Notes: a model not told the origin generated them from the letters alone. Positions 43,101 through 50,663 are shown, counted from the stretch's first letter. The stretch: DNA of 64,000 nt from Phaeodactylibacter xiamenensis (GCF_000759025.1 NZ_JPOS01000018.1:248001-312000); one strand, 5' to 3'. A program made the numbers and translations.

Positions 43101-44043
43101 CGAATTGCCCGTCAACGTAAAGTACGCCCCTGCCACTACCGTAGGTGAAGGTGATTTGGTGCCAGATATCGGGCCCGGTCGGATATTCATAGGCGAGTTC
43201 AGCACGACCGGTCCCGTTACCCAAGCCTACGATAACGCCTTTGTTTTGCCCGGCCGCTGTGGTTTCTATCCACCAGTTGTGATTGAGATCGCTCCCCAGG
43301 TCAATGATGCCGCTGCGGTCGTATTGATTGCCTATCTTCACCCAGGCCATGACGGTAAAGTCTGACTGAGGCAAGGTATCCTGATAAGATACGCAGAGGT
43401 AGTCCTCCTCCCCATCGAAGCTAAGGGAATAGCCCTTGGTGGGCTGCAGGGCGACTTCCACTCCAGCTACCGGATTGTTGCTTGTGGTGCGAATTGAACC
43501 GGTGACCACTCCGTTAGGGTTGACAAAACCGACGTTCTCACCCGGGCGCCCCTCTCCAAAAGCATTAATCCCGGCGATTTCATACTCGTAAAACTCACCA
43601 GCCTGTACATTAAAGTCAATGTAGTTTCGGGCATTGGGGCCGATAACCGCCAACAGGGAGCCATTGCGATAGATATTGAAGCCCTCGGTCACCCCTGAGC
43701 TCAGGGGGTCGAGCGCCCAGGATAATTCGATGCGGTCTGCGAAGTCGCCCTCTGAAGCCCGCACTAAAGTGGGTAAGGGCGGCAGCAGGTAGCGGGCCCA
43801 GAAGCCGCCCTCCGTGGAGCGGTTGGGAGAAAAAGCCTGCCCGGTGAGCAACTGCCCAAAGGTGAAATCCATGCGGCGGGAACTGCTGACCGCGTTGACC
43901 ATACCGCCGTAGGAAAGGAAGACTTCCCCCGATGCGGGAGCCGTATCACCGAGGGGGTTACACTCCGTCTCTTGCTGCTGCCCGTAGGCTGCCTGAATGG
44001 CTATGCCCCATAGGCACAGCAATACTATGGTTATTTTTTTCAT
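37168..44043 (-). CDS. Giant LamG-domain surface protein with T9SS sorting domain
   Basis: 2291 residues, signal peptide IVLLCLWGIAIQAAYGQ. Order: a short start domain seen in Bacteroidota surface proteins, FN3-like domain (95-170), LamG jellyroll 1 (about 204-365), LamG 2 (about 451-620), carboxypeptidase-like beta domains (700-860), a ~450-residue region of unknown fold with RDPPGDGSYSY at 1001 and a Gly/Ser/Val-rich stretch around 1200-1240, a Big_5-like Ig domain (about 1559-1675), two ~100-residue modules (GAFIDGQLRGYAKVE, AAFVGEEVRGSGKPV) and a C-terminal T9SS sorting domain (KVFPNPAKEEVFFEF ... PRGLYTVTL). LamG domains usually bind sugars. Likely surface adhesin or carbohydrate binder. 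It follows the tail-collar genes by 20 bases. Confidence 0.87.
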   Translation of the reverse strand: MKKITIVLLCLWGIAIQAAYGQQQETECNPLGDTAPASGEVFLSYGGMVNAVSSSRRMDFTFGQLLTGQAFSPNRSTEGGFWARYLLPPLPTLVRASEGDFADRIELSWALDPLSSGVTEGFNIYRNGSLLAVIGPNARNYIDFNVQAGEFYEYEIAGINAFGEGRPGENVGFVNPNGVVTGSIRTTSNNPVAGVEVALQPTKGYSLSFDGEEDYLCVSYQDTLPQSDFTVMAWVKIGNQYDRSGIIDLGSDLNHNWWIETTAAGQNKGVIVGLGNGTGRAELAYEYPTGPDIWHQITFTYGSGRGVLYVDGQFAGTLNGAMAHQPALFNIGSDRTQSRRFKGQLDDIRIFNRVLKQSEIIAYQKITLSSNTEGLIAYWKFDEGMGGKTFDVTANDFDTPVGGATFTTDNPGILNAGITDAGGFYTIESINYSSGQSFTAVPTKKFYSNYALEFNPVFNSRVKLTKFNLPDTATIEIIAQPFDAQTRQTLLYHESGAMEWYVHNGQYHIQANGQTHALGTVGQGYQGLALHLNRATGAAAFFIDGVESATFNIGTFTDDLAQQFWHVGAQPNPNDPYTLLGLVDEVAVFDELLTVNELQVHASPASAGIDPGTPSLLHYFSFNEGGGVEVRDAGIAMTGFGAVEGAMFTPLGIRQEEDNRLFTPETRIVNLNNSNTAVSQIDFTDNSAVPVSGVVRFADTDCFEAGAEILVNGAGATPPIYTDENGRFLGDFEPGSNIRLSVTNLGGTTFDPLQFEAYSLQTPLAGVQFLNKTKRTIRGQVAGGLCKKSVIPETGAVEVTVETLNGCYKEKVVIDNEAGWFEFDNVPPDSVTIAVTGHPVDTILQYFGNQGGLTLDMRSTELDSVEFIYRSAPQVVIQDYFGTNALGDKFASFAEPTFVDIRVQEVYLEPTEVCYLDSAELTIKNGIADLGDIDTVMTNGVLRHHFTTTFPNVVAPYKKNLEVLAVANGANSNTVFDMVILGRKPRAATSVATTPSIPFLILRDPPGDGSYSYIESGQTFCLGMTLGAYAGVDATKSITAHLGPDFDAGPVVAQVPVDITQDYGASLSSTLTAYTESSLNACLTTTNTISTDDSDLIVGSEMGGDVYVGAALAVTYGVTDELQYLEDEQGPRYQLDNGIWANPFGIASTFLYTENHIKNNVIPQLETLGDETSIAMWESIITYNEVLKAAAVLPVGAGSYLYGNGVTYEESSTIEGSAETTIGLEREVRVGASVGLGVTVAGVGAVAEVDIGITTGGRIEGSASSSTSSTVGYVLADDDAFDNMNVRVTRDLMYMTPVFKLLSGQTSCPHEPNTQHREEVQLQANTTIATNVEADEGASFNLLLGNAAPSGDIGFYTLALVPESNPNGAALLLNGDGLAGDGEVYTIPAGESIPVTLTIERGPEAYTYEGIRVALFSQCEYERAVSLGMSREQIDPKFYRELEFNVYFREPCSEVQITDPGEGWVITPNDNNELKLILAGYDADEESLELIRVQYRLSMGDGNWINITEIPRQQLGNLFQEVTWNMSQLADGEYEVRALTVCTDPTLASGYSKIIKGRKETEPPKVFGTPQPADGVLSPGDEISVMFTKRINCNSIIQAAGTGTGMIDNNNLGLYDATTGALIDAIVTCVDDEIRIVPNVANQFIENRVLRVRLEEIEDLVGNQIEAPIVWEFLVNRSTLFWEGGDINTVAMEGESVTVTRNIRNQGGFSASFNLEDIPDWVDVFPTAGLIAPGAFETITFEFPADLVGGLFNGTLRMETSEGNEPLNIDLRVACPPPAWNINPADYSYSMNLALQLNIEGVLSTDKLDIVGAFIDGQLRGYAKVEAVPELNTHMAFLTVYSNAPNGQTVEFRVWDASACLVYGPVAQSFPFVADSFVGSLQNPEVLTTNNLVLRQIPIYPGWNWISYNVNLPDPSINAALGSLSNPAGATIKGQTAFSQYFAEATTWAGSLNTLSHETMYQYQSTVFDSILLAGQPIDPSASPLALQAGWNWIGYLPQQGMGVNEALASLSPLNGDLIKGQTGFALYDAGAGWLGSLDFMSFPRGYLLYLSNPGTLTYPANFTGGSTAQYRGPAIAERSGALGHYWEVDPFAFEYTMNLVAVVASEEVDNCLSADHEIAAFVGEEVRGSGKPVYIEALDAYLLFLTIYSNEQGGEPITFKMYDAVAETETGLNESYVFIANRLEGSIEAPEVLTFSTPVSAREERRRLDGFKVFPNPAKEEVFFEFVLSEPGPVQLLITDALGRQIGRVEAEAGAGANLLNWQAGQWPRGLYTVTLLHGQKAVSKLLELR

Positions 44044-44063
44044 CGTTTTTGTGCTTTAATCGT

Positions 44064-45023
44064 TTAGCGGGTGCGCATGTAGATGTACAGGTTGATGTTT
44101 TTGGGGCGGGTCTCGGTGCCGCCGGACATACCTATATCATGGGTATGGGAAAGTATATTGAAAGTATTGCCTTCAGCATTTGACATTGGAATAAGTACAA
44201 AATGCATACCTCCTGCCCCACACCCATAATTACCTCCTCTTATTGCATGCAGTGAAGTAGTTGAAAATGCATTAGTACTTCCAGAAGTAGCAATTGATGT
44301 AGAAAAAAGATTATACACTCTAGGACCATCGGTAACATCGAAGGATCCATTGAAGTCACCATCATTGACCTGACCGTCTAGTGCTAAATTATGATTATGC
44401 CGTTTGAAAACACTGTTTTGGTAGGTCCCCGCTTGTGGGTTATTCCCACGGTCTGAATCATTACCATCCACACCCCGGCTATCAAAACTCCTCAAAAAGC
44501 GGCCCCGGACATCCGGTAGGTTTTGCCAGTTGGTCAGCCCGGCCAGTTTGCTTTCCGCCGGTAGCGCCTGCCCGCTCATCAGTTCCCAGCATGCGCCGTT
44601 TTCGGCAGTAAACTCTTCGGGATTGAGCACCGACATTTTCACATCGCCCACCGCACCAGTACAGCCCGTGAGCGCAATGGCATAGGGCGTGACCGTGAAT
44701 GTACTGCGGGGGGTGAGCTCTACGCCTTCCACACTCACGCCTAAATAGACCGTATTTTCAAAAATCCGCTGATCAATAGGCGTGAGGCTCCCCAGGTAGT
44801 GTTGGTAAGCGCCACCAGATATCTGAAGGGTGACGGTTTCTGACCATAGGGCGTCATTGCTGACCGCATCCGGGTACAGCCGGAACGTCAGTTCCTGTGG
44901 CCCATCCTCCACCGGGAAACCATCGGCATCTTTCAGTACGCCCTGCGCATCCAGCATGGGATGAAACTGAGCGGAAAGGCTCAGGGTAAGGGTTACAAAA
45001 AACAAGGTCAATATTTCCTTCAT
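44064..45023 (-). CDS. Tail-collar-like exported protein, paralogue A
   Basis: 319 residues, signal peptide ILTLFFVTLTLSLSAQ. The N-terminal domain (20-140) has LWSETVTLQISGGAYQHYLG and YLGVSVEGVELTPRS and ends in PYA, as in Bacteroidota surface fibre proteins. Then a collar-like part: GAVGDVKMSVLNPEEF, ENGACWELMSGQ, LPDVRGRFLRSFD, DRGNNPQAGTYQ, an HxH motif RHNHN, a divergent AT-rich segment, a second HxH in LSHTHD, and the closing GGTETRPKNINLYIYMRTR. This resembles phage tail-collar/receptor-binding tips in which HxH pairs hold metal ions in a trimer. It is the third paralogue in the transcript and precedes the LamG gene. Confidence 0.78.
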   Translation of the reverse strand: MKEILTLFFVTLTLSLSAQFHPMLDAQGVLKDADGFPVEDGPQELTFRLYPDAVSNDALWSETVTLQISGGAYQHYLGSLTPIDQRIFENTVYLGVSVEGVELTPRSTFTVTPYAIALTGCTGAVGDVKMSVLNPEEFTAENGACWELMSGQALPAESKLAGLTNWQNLPDVRGRFLRSFDSRGVDGNDSDRGNNPQAGTYQNSVFKRHNHNLALDGQVNDGDFNGSFDVTDGPRVYNLFSTSIATSGSTNAFSTTSLHAIRGGNYGCGAGGMHFVLIPMSNAEGNTFNILSHTHDIGMSGGTETRPKNINLYIYMRTR

Positions 45024-45162
45024 GTTCTGTTATTTTTGGAGCCCGCAACGGGCTGTATGAGTTAGAGGACTGACAACAATTTGCCGGTTTGTGTGCAGAT
45101 TCACAGACACTTGCTGCAAGCGCCTGGAAAAACACCAGCTAATCGCGATAATGATGATTGCA

Positions 45163-46137
45163 TTAACGAATACGGATATAGGTATATAGGTTGACGTTAT
45201 CAGGTCGGGTTTCGCTACCGCCTGTTTCAGAGATTTCATGACTGTGGTTCAGAATATTCGTCTCCTTTGTAAAAGTTTCTGCCAGGGGATAATTAGCTGG
45301 CACCGCACCATCACCATTCCATGCAGGACCCCACAGCATAGTGAAATTACCACCATTAACGTTTCCATAACAGTTCGTTGCATCTACATGAACGTCAAGT
45401 ATTTCAACACTTTCACTGTATCCGCCTAAATTTGGCATAGACCAGTCGAAGGGTACCGGCATTTTAAACGTCCCGTCTAACAAATTTTTGTTTTGTCCTA
45501 CTGTGTGATTATGGCCACGTATTACATCTGCCTGAAAAGAACCGACAACGGGATTGGCTCCCCGGTCCGGGTCCAACCCGTTGCTACCTCTTTCATCTAT
45601 CGATCGTAGGAAGGTACCTCTTGCATCCGGTATTTCCTGCCGGCCCGTTGTGATCAGCAAGCGGTCGCTTTGGCTCAGTTCCCGCCCATCCAATTCCACC
45701 CAGCAATCCCCATTTTCGGCTATGAACTGGGCAGGCGGCAGGGCAGACATCTTGATATCGCCCAGGGCACCTTTACAGCCAACCTGCGTCAGCCCGTAGG
45801 GTGCAGCCGTCAGTACGCTGCGGGGCGTCAGTTCGACACCGCCTACCGCAATACCCAGGTAAAGCGGTTTGGAAAAGATACCGGCATTGATGGGGTTTTC
45901 ACTGCCCAGATAGTGATTGTAAATACCGCCGGTCAGGTTCAGCTCTACGGTCTCCGCCCATATTGAGCTGCCTCCCTGCGCCTGCTCGTACAGCCGGAAG
46001 GCCATCACCTGTGGCCCATCCGGGAGGACGGTACCGTTGGATGTTTTTAATGCACCCTGTATATTCAGCAGATACGGAGACTGAGCGGAGAGCATCAGCA
46101 CACTGCTCATGCTTAGGATTAGAAAAGTCAACTTCAT
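45163..46137 (-). CDS. Tail-collar-like exported protein, paralogue B
   Basis: 324 residues from the ATG at 46137, where the signal peptide begins (LTFLILSMSSVLMLSAQ). An upstream ATG at 46179 overlapping the previous stop as ATGA would add 14 residues and is possible. Domains are as in paralogue A: GSSIWAETVELNLTGGIYNH, LGIAVGGVELTPRS, GALGDIKMSALPPAQF, ENGDCWVELDG, IPDARGTFLRSID, DRGANPVVGSFQ, HNH and NHSH motifs and the end GGSETRPDNVNLYTYIRIR. The central part (about 45230-45500) differs fully from A and C and is AT-rich. A 139-base gap follows before paralogue A, containing no gene. Confidence 0.78.
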   Translation of the reverse strand: MKLTFLILSMSSVLMLSAQSPYLLNIQGALKTSNGTVLPDGPQVMAFRLYEQAQGGSSIWAETVELNLTGGIYNHYLGSENPINAGIFSKPLYLGIAVGGVELTPRSVLTAAPYGLTQVGCKGALGDIKMSALPPAQFIAENGDCWVELDGRELSQSDRLLITTGRQEIPDARGTFLRSIDERGSNGLDPDRGANPVVGSFQADVIRGHNHTVGQNKNLLDGTFKMPVPFDWSMPNLGGYSESVEILDVHVDATNCYGNVNGGNFTMLWGPAWNGDGAVPANYPLAETFTKETNILNHSHEISETGGSETRPDNVNLYTYIRIR

Positions 46138-46175
46138 GGTACAATTGAGTTTGGCTCGTGTAAGGATAGGGTTCT

Positions 46176-47087
46176 TCATCGGATACGGATATAGGTATAA
46201 TAGCTGGTATTTTTGGGGCGGGTTTCACTTCCCGATCCAGGTCCTAAATCCATATTGTGTGTGTGATAAAAAGGGTGCTTGTTTATTTCCGTTAAAAAAG
46301 GTAATTGAGTAGTCGTCCTCCTCAGAAGCATTATGAACTGTTTCCAATCCGATTTATAACCTATAGATAATTCAACCGCTTTTAGACGTTGACTTTGGAT
46401 ATCTTGGAATGACGTATTCCTTGTAGGTACATTCTCCCGATCTGAAGCGCCGATGCCATGCGTATGCGCCCCAAAGCTATCCCCCTGAAAGGAGCCAACG
46501 GGCGGATTGGGCCCCCGGTCCGGGTCGTTGGCCCCGGTGGGGTCGTAACCCCGGATGAAGCTGCCCCGGGCATCGGGTATGTTTTGCCAGCCCTTGATCT
46601 GTGCGAGGCGGTCGCTGCTGTTTATGCCCCGCCCATCCATCAATACCCAGCAATCCCCATTTTCTGCGATAAAGTCATCCGGCTCCAGGATGGACATTTT
46701 GACATCGCCCACCGTCCCTTTGCAGCCCAGGATTTCAAGTACATAAGGCGCAGCTGTCATGGGAGTACGGTTGGAGAGTTCCATCCCATTGGAAATCGTA
46801 GCCAGATAGAGTTGTTGGTTGAAGATGGCGGGGTCAAGCGGAGTAGCGCTCCCCAAATTATGGTTGTACAGGCCGCGTACTATGTTGACCTCGGTCGTTT
46901 CTGACCAGAGTTGGTTGCCTGCTTCAGCCTGATCGAACAGGGCAAAGGTGATCGTCTGAAGGCCATCAGGAACGGAAGCGCCCTGCATCGTCTTCAGGGT
47001 GCCCTGAATATTCAGCAGCGGCCCTTCCTGCGCCAGCAGGGCCATGCCCAGCCCAAAACTGAGCAGAATTGTACATATTCGTTTCAT
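46176..47087 (-). CDS. Tail-collar-like exported protein, paralogue C
   Basis: 303 residues, signal peptide ICTILLSFGLGMALLAQ. The N-terminal domain has NQLWSETTEVNIVRGLYNHN and YLATISNGMELSNRT; the collar part has GTVGDVKMSILEPDDF, ENGDCWVLMDGRG, IPDARGSFIRGYD, DRGPNPPVGSFQ, HTH (residues near 205), a divergent AT-rich segment, another YHTHN and the close GSGSETRPKNTSYYTYIRIR. It is the first gene of the probable five-gene surface operon (three collar-like proteins, then two T9SS proteins). None of the three collar-like proteins has a T9SS domain, so they may stay attached through a partner or use another route. Confidence 0.78.
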   Translation of the reverse strand: MKRICTILLSFGLGMALLAQEGPLLNIQGTLKTMQGASVPDGLQTITFALFDQAEAGNQLWSETTEVNIVRGLYNHNLGSATPLDPAIFNQQLYLATISNGMELSNRTPMTAAPYVLEILGCKGTVGDVKMSILEPDDFIAENGDCWVLMDGRGINSSDRLAQIKGWQNIPDARGSFIRGYDPTGANDPDRGPNPPVGSFQGDSFGAHTHGIGASDRENVPTRNTSFQDIQSQRLKAVELSIGYKSDWKQFIMLLRRTTTQLPFLTEINKHPFYHTHNMDLGPGSGSETRPKNTSYYTYIRIR

Positions 47088-47246
47088 GTCTTATCTTAAT
47101 GAGATTAGTGATAAAAACTTAGTGTTGCCCGGTCGTGTCTGAGTTGGTGTTTTTTGTTGTATCTGGTTATCGGGGGGGGTGGTGGATAACGTTGTGAACA
47201 AACGTATTTGAAATACAGAAACAAAGTATTCTAATACCTGAAAACG

Positions 47247-47280
47247 GGTGTCCCAATACCTGAAAAAAAAGTGGGACACC
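47247..47280. repeat. GGTGTCCCA hairpin upstream of the collar operon
   Basis: GGTGTCCCA at 47247-47255 and TGGGACACC at 47272-47280 are perfect inverted repeats with a 16-base loop. AATACCTGAAAA occurs twice around it (47233-47244 and 47255-47266). The same TGGGACACC motif clusters at 33088-33143. Both blocks lie 150-230 bases upstream of minus-strand operons for surface proteins. Confidence 0.6.
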
Positions 47281-47621
47281 ATGAAGCCTCCTGATTTACA
47301 GCATATTAAAATGCTGTTATTTTCAAGAGGAATGATCCGTTTTTTTCCTGATCAAAATGGCAGCCAGCATTTCGCAACCACTGAAAGCCGTACTCCCGGG
47401 ACTTCACGCTGGTTATACCGACGACGAAGTAGTTTGGGACCAAACATGACTTCGGGTCGGCATACCTGTGCGTACCGGCATAATCGTGCATCGGGTTTGT
47501 GCACTACGCCCAAACCTCTCCGTTCCGAGTATAGTAACGAAGCCATACGGCGTGGAAGATACGTTTCCCAGATAGGTGTCAAAATTCATATCCGTCTGAC
47601 CAAAATATGCCTGATAAACCC

Positions 47622-47629
47622 TATTTTTG
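47622..47629 (+). promoter_or_regulatory. Probable promoter of the TPR-AraC gene, -7 box
   Basis: TATTTTTG matches TAnnTTTG and lies 28 bases before the ATG at 47658. No good -33 TTG at the usual distance. Confidence 0.45.
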
Positions 47630-47657
47630 GCATAACTAATATCCCGTTATTACAGAT

Positions 47658-49310
47658 ATGCACCACATAACCAAGGTACTCCTGACCGCATCAGGGCTAT
47701 TCCTAATGATCCCCCACAGTTGGGGGCTTACCCCAGGACAGGTAAAGCCTTTACCGGCAGATACCCTGCTGAACCGGGCACTTTCCCTGCTCCCGGACTA
47801 TGCAGACTCCAGCGCGGCTTATGCTGAAGCTGTACTAAGGATTGCCATAGATGATAACGTAGACTCTTTACTCTTTAAATCCAATCAGTTACTGGGATAC
47901 GCCTACTACTACAAGGGTGATTACAGAAAGTCAAATTTTTTTTATGAAAAAACCCTGGGCACCCAGTACATAGCGACCCACCCTCAGGCAGCAGCGTCTG
48001 TATACAATAACATAGGTATCAATTACGAAATCCTGGATGAGTATGATAAAGCCATCGATACCTATCTACAGTCTATCCTCGCCGAAGAATCCATTGGGAA
48101 TATGGACGGGAAGTATATGACATGGATCAATCTAAGTATCTTATCTGCGAAGATCAACGATATTAAAGAAGCTAAACGGTATGCCAGGGGAGCCCTGCGG
48201 TATTTTGAAAGCCGCCAGGACAGTATACAAATCGCGCTTTGCCATCAAAACCTTGGTGTTGCGTACACAATGGAGCAGAAGTTTGACTCGGCAATGATTT
48301 ATAATCAGCAGGCGCTCAGTTATTACCTGAAACAAGACCTTAAGTTTGATTATCTCCAAATACTATTCAACACTGTAGTTAATCATTTGCAGCAAGGAAA
48401 TCTGGATCTGGCCCAATACTACCTCAACCAGGCCCAACCATTTAAGAGCTACATTGATTCTGATATCCTGCTCAGCGGCACTTACAAATTGTACCATGGC
48501 CGGTTGATGCTGGAAACCGGAAACGGGGCAAAGGCCAGGGTGAAGCTGGAGGAAGCTTTGCACCTATTGAAGCAGACCGATATCAAAAACTTCCAATTAG
48601 AAACCCTGGACAACATCCTTAAGTCTTTCGTACCAGCAGCTCAATTACCCGGGTACAAAAACTACATGAATGAATTCCGTAGAATCAGATCAGAGATGTT
48701 CTCCCAGGAGGTAGCTTCCAACCTCAGTAAAGCGAAGGTAGAGTTTGACGTTGCTATACTGGAAAAAAACCTGGAACTGCAGGAAGCTCAAACCCAACTG
48801 CACCAGAGGTGGAATCAGGGGCTGTTGATCATTCTAAGCCTGATCACCATAGCCACTTTGATTATCTATCTGCTTTGGCGTAAACAGCGCAGCCAAAACA
48901 AGGCGCTCTTCCAGTTAAATCAGGATTTGACCGAAAAGTGGAAGATCAGCAATCTGAAGGCTTACCAAAAGCACGGCGACTTATTCCAGGACATCCATAG
49001 CATCATGGAAGACAAAAAGCTGTACGCCAACCCCGATCTGACCATAAATACGCTTGCCTCAGCTATTGGCAGCAATCAAAAGTATGTAAGTGAAAGCATC
49101 AATACGCACCATGGGGGCAACTTCTTCCAGTTTGTTAATGCTTACCGCATAGAACATGCCAAACAACTGCTGCTCCGGCAACCAGAGCTTACCATGGAGG
49201 CCATTGCTGATTCTTCCGGGTTCAGTAGCCGGTCTACCTTTTACCGGGCTTTCAAAAAAGCTACAGGGATGTCGCCCGGAGCTTATGCCGAGCAGGGCAA
49301 GTATAAATAA
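47658..49310 (+). CDS. TPR regulator with membrane segment and AraC-type HTH
   Basis: 550 residues. Signal peptide or anchor at the start (VLLTASGLFLMIPHSWG), TPR-like helices from about 40 to 350 (for example YNNIGINYEILDEYDKAIDT and CHQNLGVAYTMEQKFDSAMI), a coiled coil, a membrane helix near 390-412 (LLIILSLITIATLIIYLLW) and a C-terminal AraC HTH: TINTLASAIGSNQKYVSESI and AIADSSGFSSRSTFYRAFKK followed by GMSPGAY. The TPR part would be periplasmic and the DNA-binding part cytoplasmic. It is divergent from the collar/T9SS operon and precedes the REC and histidine kinase genes, so it could control either. Confidence 0.88.
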   Translation: MHHITKVLLTASGLFLMIPHSWGLTPGQVKPLPADTLLNRALSLLPDYADSSAAYAEAVLRIAIDDNVDSLLFKSNQLLGYAYYYKGDYRKSNFFYEKTLGTQYIATHPQAAASVYNNIGINYEILDEYDKAIDTYLQSILAEESIGNMDGKYMTWINLSILSAKINDIKEAKRYARGALRYFESRQDSIQIALCHQNLGVAYTMEQKFDSAMIYNQQALSYYLKQDLKFDYLQILFNTVVNHLQQGNLDLAQYYLNQAQPFKSYIDSDILLSGTYKLYHGRLMLETGNGAKARVKLEEALHLLKQTDIKNFQLETLDNILKSFVPAAQLPGYKNYMNEFRRIRSEMFSQEVASNLSKAKVEFDVAILEKNLELQEAQTQLHQRWNQGLLIILSLITIATLIIYLLWRKQRSQNKALFQLNQDLTEKWKISNLKAYQKHGDLFQDIHSIMEDKKLYANPDLTINTLASAIGSNQKYVSESINTHHGGNFFQFVNAYRIEHAKQLLLRQPELTMEAIADSSGFSSRSTFYRAFKKATGMSPGAYAEQGKYK

Positions 49311-49369
49311 CTATGAAACAATGTTTTATAACAAAAATACAGCTATTTTTTAGCCTTCCTGTTTTTTTG

Positions 49370-49377
49370 TATATTTG
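49370..49377 (+). promoter_or_regulatory. Possible promoter of the REC/histidine kinase unit, -7 box
   Basis: TATATTTG matches TAnnTTTG about 140 bases before the ATG at 49517, in an AT-rich stretch. The leader would be unusually long and a second promoter nearer the gene is possible. Confidence 0.35.
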
Positions 49378-49516
49378 ACATCAGAATTGGACTCCATCCG
49401 CTTACACCTATCCCTCCCCAATCATCCAAAACTAAATGTTTCTTTAAGTAAAGTGTCTTACGATTACGCCAGGTAAACTTTACTTATATTGTTTATAATT
49501 GATATGCACAAATTCT

Positions 49517-50593
49517 ATGCAACCAAAAGACAAAATTCTCCTCATTGAGGACGAAACATCCATACGAGAAACACTCGAAGATTTAATGCTTGCCCGGGGC
49601 TATGATTATGTCAGCTTTGACAACTCCGAAGATGCCTACCTCTACTTAATGAACAACCACGATATTGATCTGATCCTTAGTGATATTATGCTGCCGGGCC
49701 GAAGCGGGCTGGATATGCTGGACAGTATCCGGAGCCGGTCTGATTTTGACCTCATACCCGTGATTCTGCTCACCGCCAAAGTCGAAGAGGAGGATGTCCG
49801 GAGAGGGATTCAAAAAGGCGCAGACGACTATATTCGCAAACCTTTCAAAACCAAACACTTATACGCATCGATTGCTACACAACTGGAGCGTTATAAGAAA
49901 CTCAGAACCTCACAGCAACGCATCAAAGATACCGTTGATGTGCAGGACGAGCTGCTCGAAAGTATAGCGGTCATCAACAGCCACTGGGTGCGGGCTCCGC
50001 TGACCAATATTTTTGCCCTGCTCAATGTAGCAGAGGAACAAGGACAGCCTATCAAAGACCAGGAGCTCAAATATATGCGTGCCCAGCTGGAAACACTGGA
50101 CGAAATGCTCAAAGCGGTAGCAGCTCAGGTCAATGGCTACCGGGCAAGTGGAAGTTTCCGCTTCCGGGACTTCCGGCTCCCCTCGCCGGAAGTAAACATT
50201 GTTGCTGTGGATGATGACCCTATGCAACTGACGCTCTTAAAATTCCTTTTCAGGAAACACCTGCCTGATGCCAATCTTACCTGCTACAGCAGTCCGGAAG
50301 AAGCTCTGGAACGCATCACTTCTGATGCGACGCGCCCTGACCTCCTGATCACCGACCTGCAAATGGGAGACATGAGTGGTTTTGACCTGGTAGAACAGTT
50401 GGTGCAGCAAGAGATTCACCTACCCGTTTTCATCCTGACCAGCAGCATGCATGCTACTGATATCGAGAGGGCTATGCAGTACAAGAATATTTATCAGTTT
50501 TTGCAAAAGCCTATTGATGGCCAAAAACTCAGGCAGGTTTTTGCTCCGTCTTCCGAACGCAGCGGAAGCATTCAGGCCTGGAGCTCTGAGTAA
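49517..50593 (+). CDS. REC-DHp-REC protein without ATPase domain
   Basis: 358 residues from the ATG at 49517 (frame open to a TTG at 49499). REC1 (5-120) has acidic pair Glu11-Asp12, phospho-acceptor Asp56 in LILSDIMLPG, LLTAK and YIRKPF. A middle helical segment (135-205) carries INSHWVRAPLTNIFALL, an H-box like those of histidine kinases, with His156. REC2 (226-345) has VVAVDDDP-like AVDDDPMQ, Asp280 in LLITDLQMGD, TSS and FLQKPI. No HATPase domain follows. It would therefore relay phosphate between receivers, and the two kinases right downstream are natural donors. No output domain is present. Confidence 0.85.
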   Translation: MQPKDKILLIEDETSIRETLEDLMLARGYDYVSFDNSEDAYLYLMNNHDIDLILSDIMLPGRSGLDMLDSIRSRSDFDLIPVILLTAKVEEEDVRRGIQKGADDYIRKPFKTKHLYASIATQLERYKKLRTSQQRIKDTVDVQDELLESIAVINSHWVRAPLTNIFALLNVAEEQGQPIKDQELKYMRAQLETLDEMLKAVAAQVNGYRASGSFRFRDFRLPSPEVNIVAVDDDPMQLTLLKFLFRKHLPDANLTCYSSPEEALERITSDATRPDLLITDLQMGDMSGFDLVEQLVQQEIHLPVFILTSSMHATDIERAMQYKNIYQFLQKPIDGQKLRQVFAPSSERSGSIQAWSSE

Positions 50594-50663
50594 CAGGCTA
50601 AGGTCTGTTGCTTACCTGGGATACAAGGCACCAGGGAGCATACTTAAAAATCGCTGAACAAAT

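Larger units (their letters stand above)
47088..47657. other. 570-base intergenic region between divergent genes
   Basis: This stretch separates paralogue C from the TPR-AraC gene. It holds the hairpin at 47247-47280 and, near the right end, a good -7 box for the AraC gene. No conserved reading frame was seen; the possible frames have no recognisable protein features. Confidence 0.6.

Noticed and set aside
44064-47087. Prophage remnant, because of tail-collar similarity
   Set aside because: All three proteins have signal peptides and there are no other phage genes such as baseplate, sheath, terminase or integrase in the region.
44064-47087. Diversity-generating retroelement target
   Set aside because: No reverse transcriptase gene or template repeat was found in the window; the differing cassettes do not look like A-specific mutation of one sequence.
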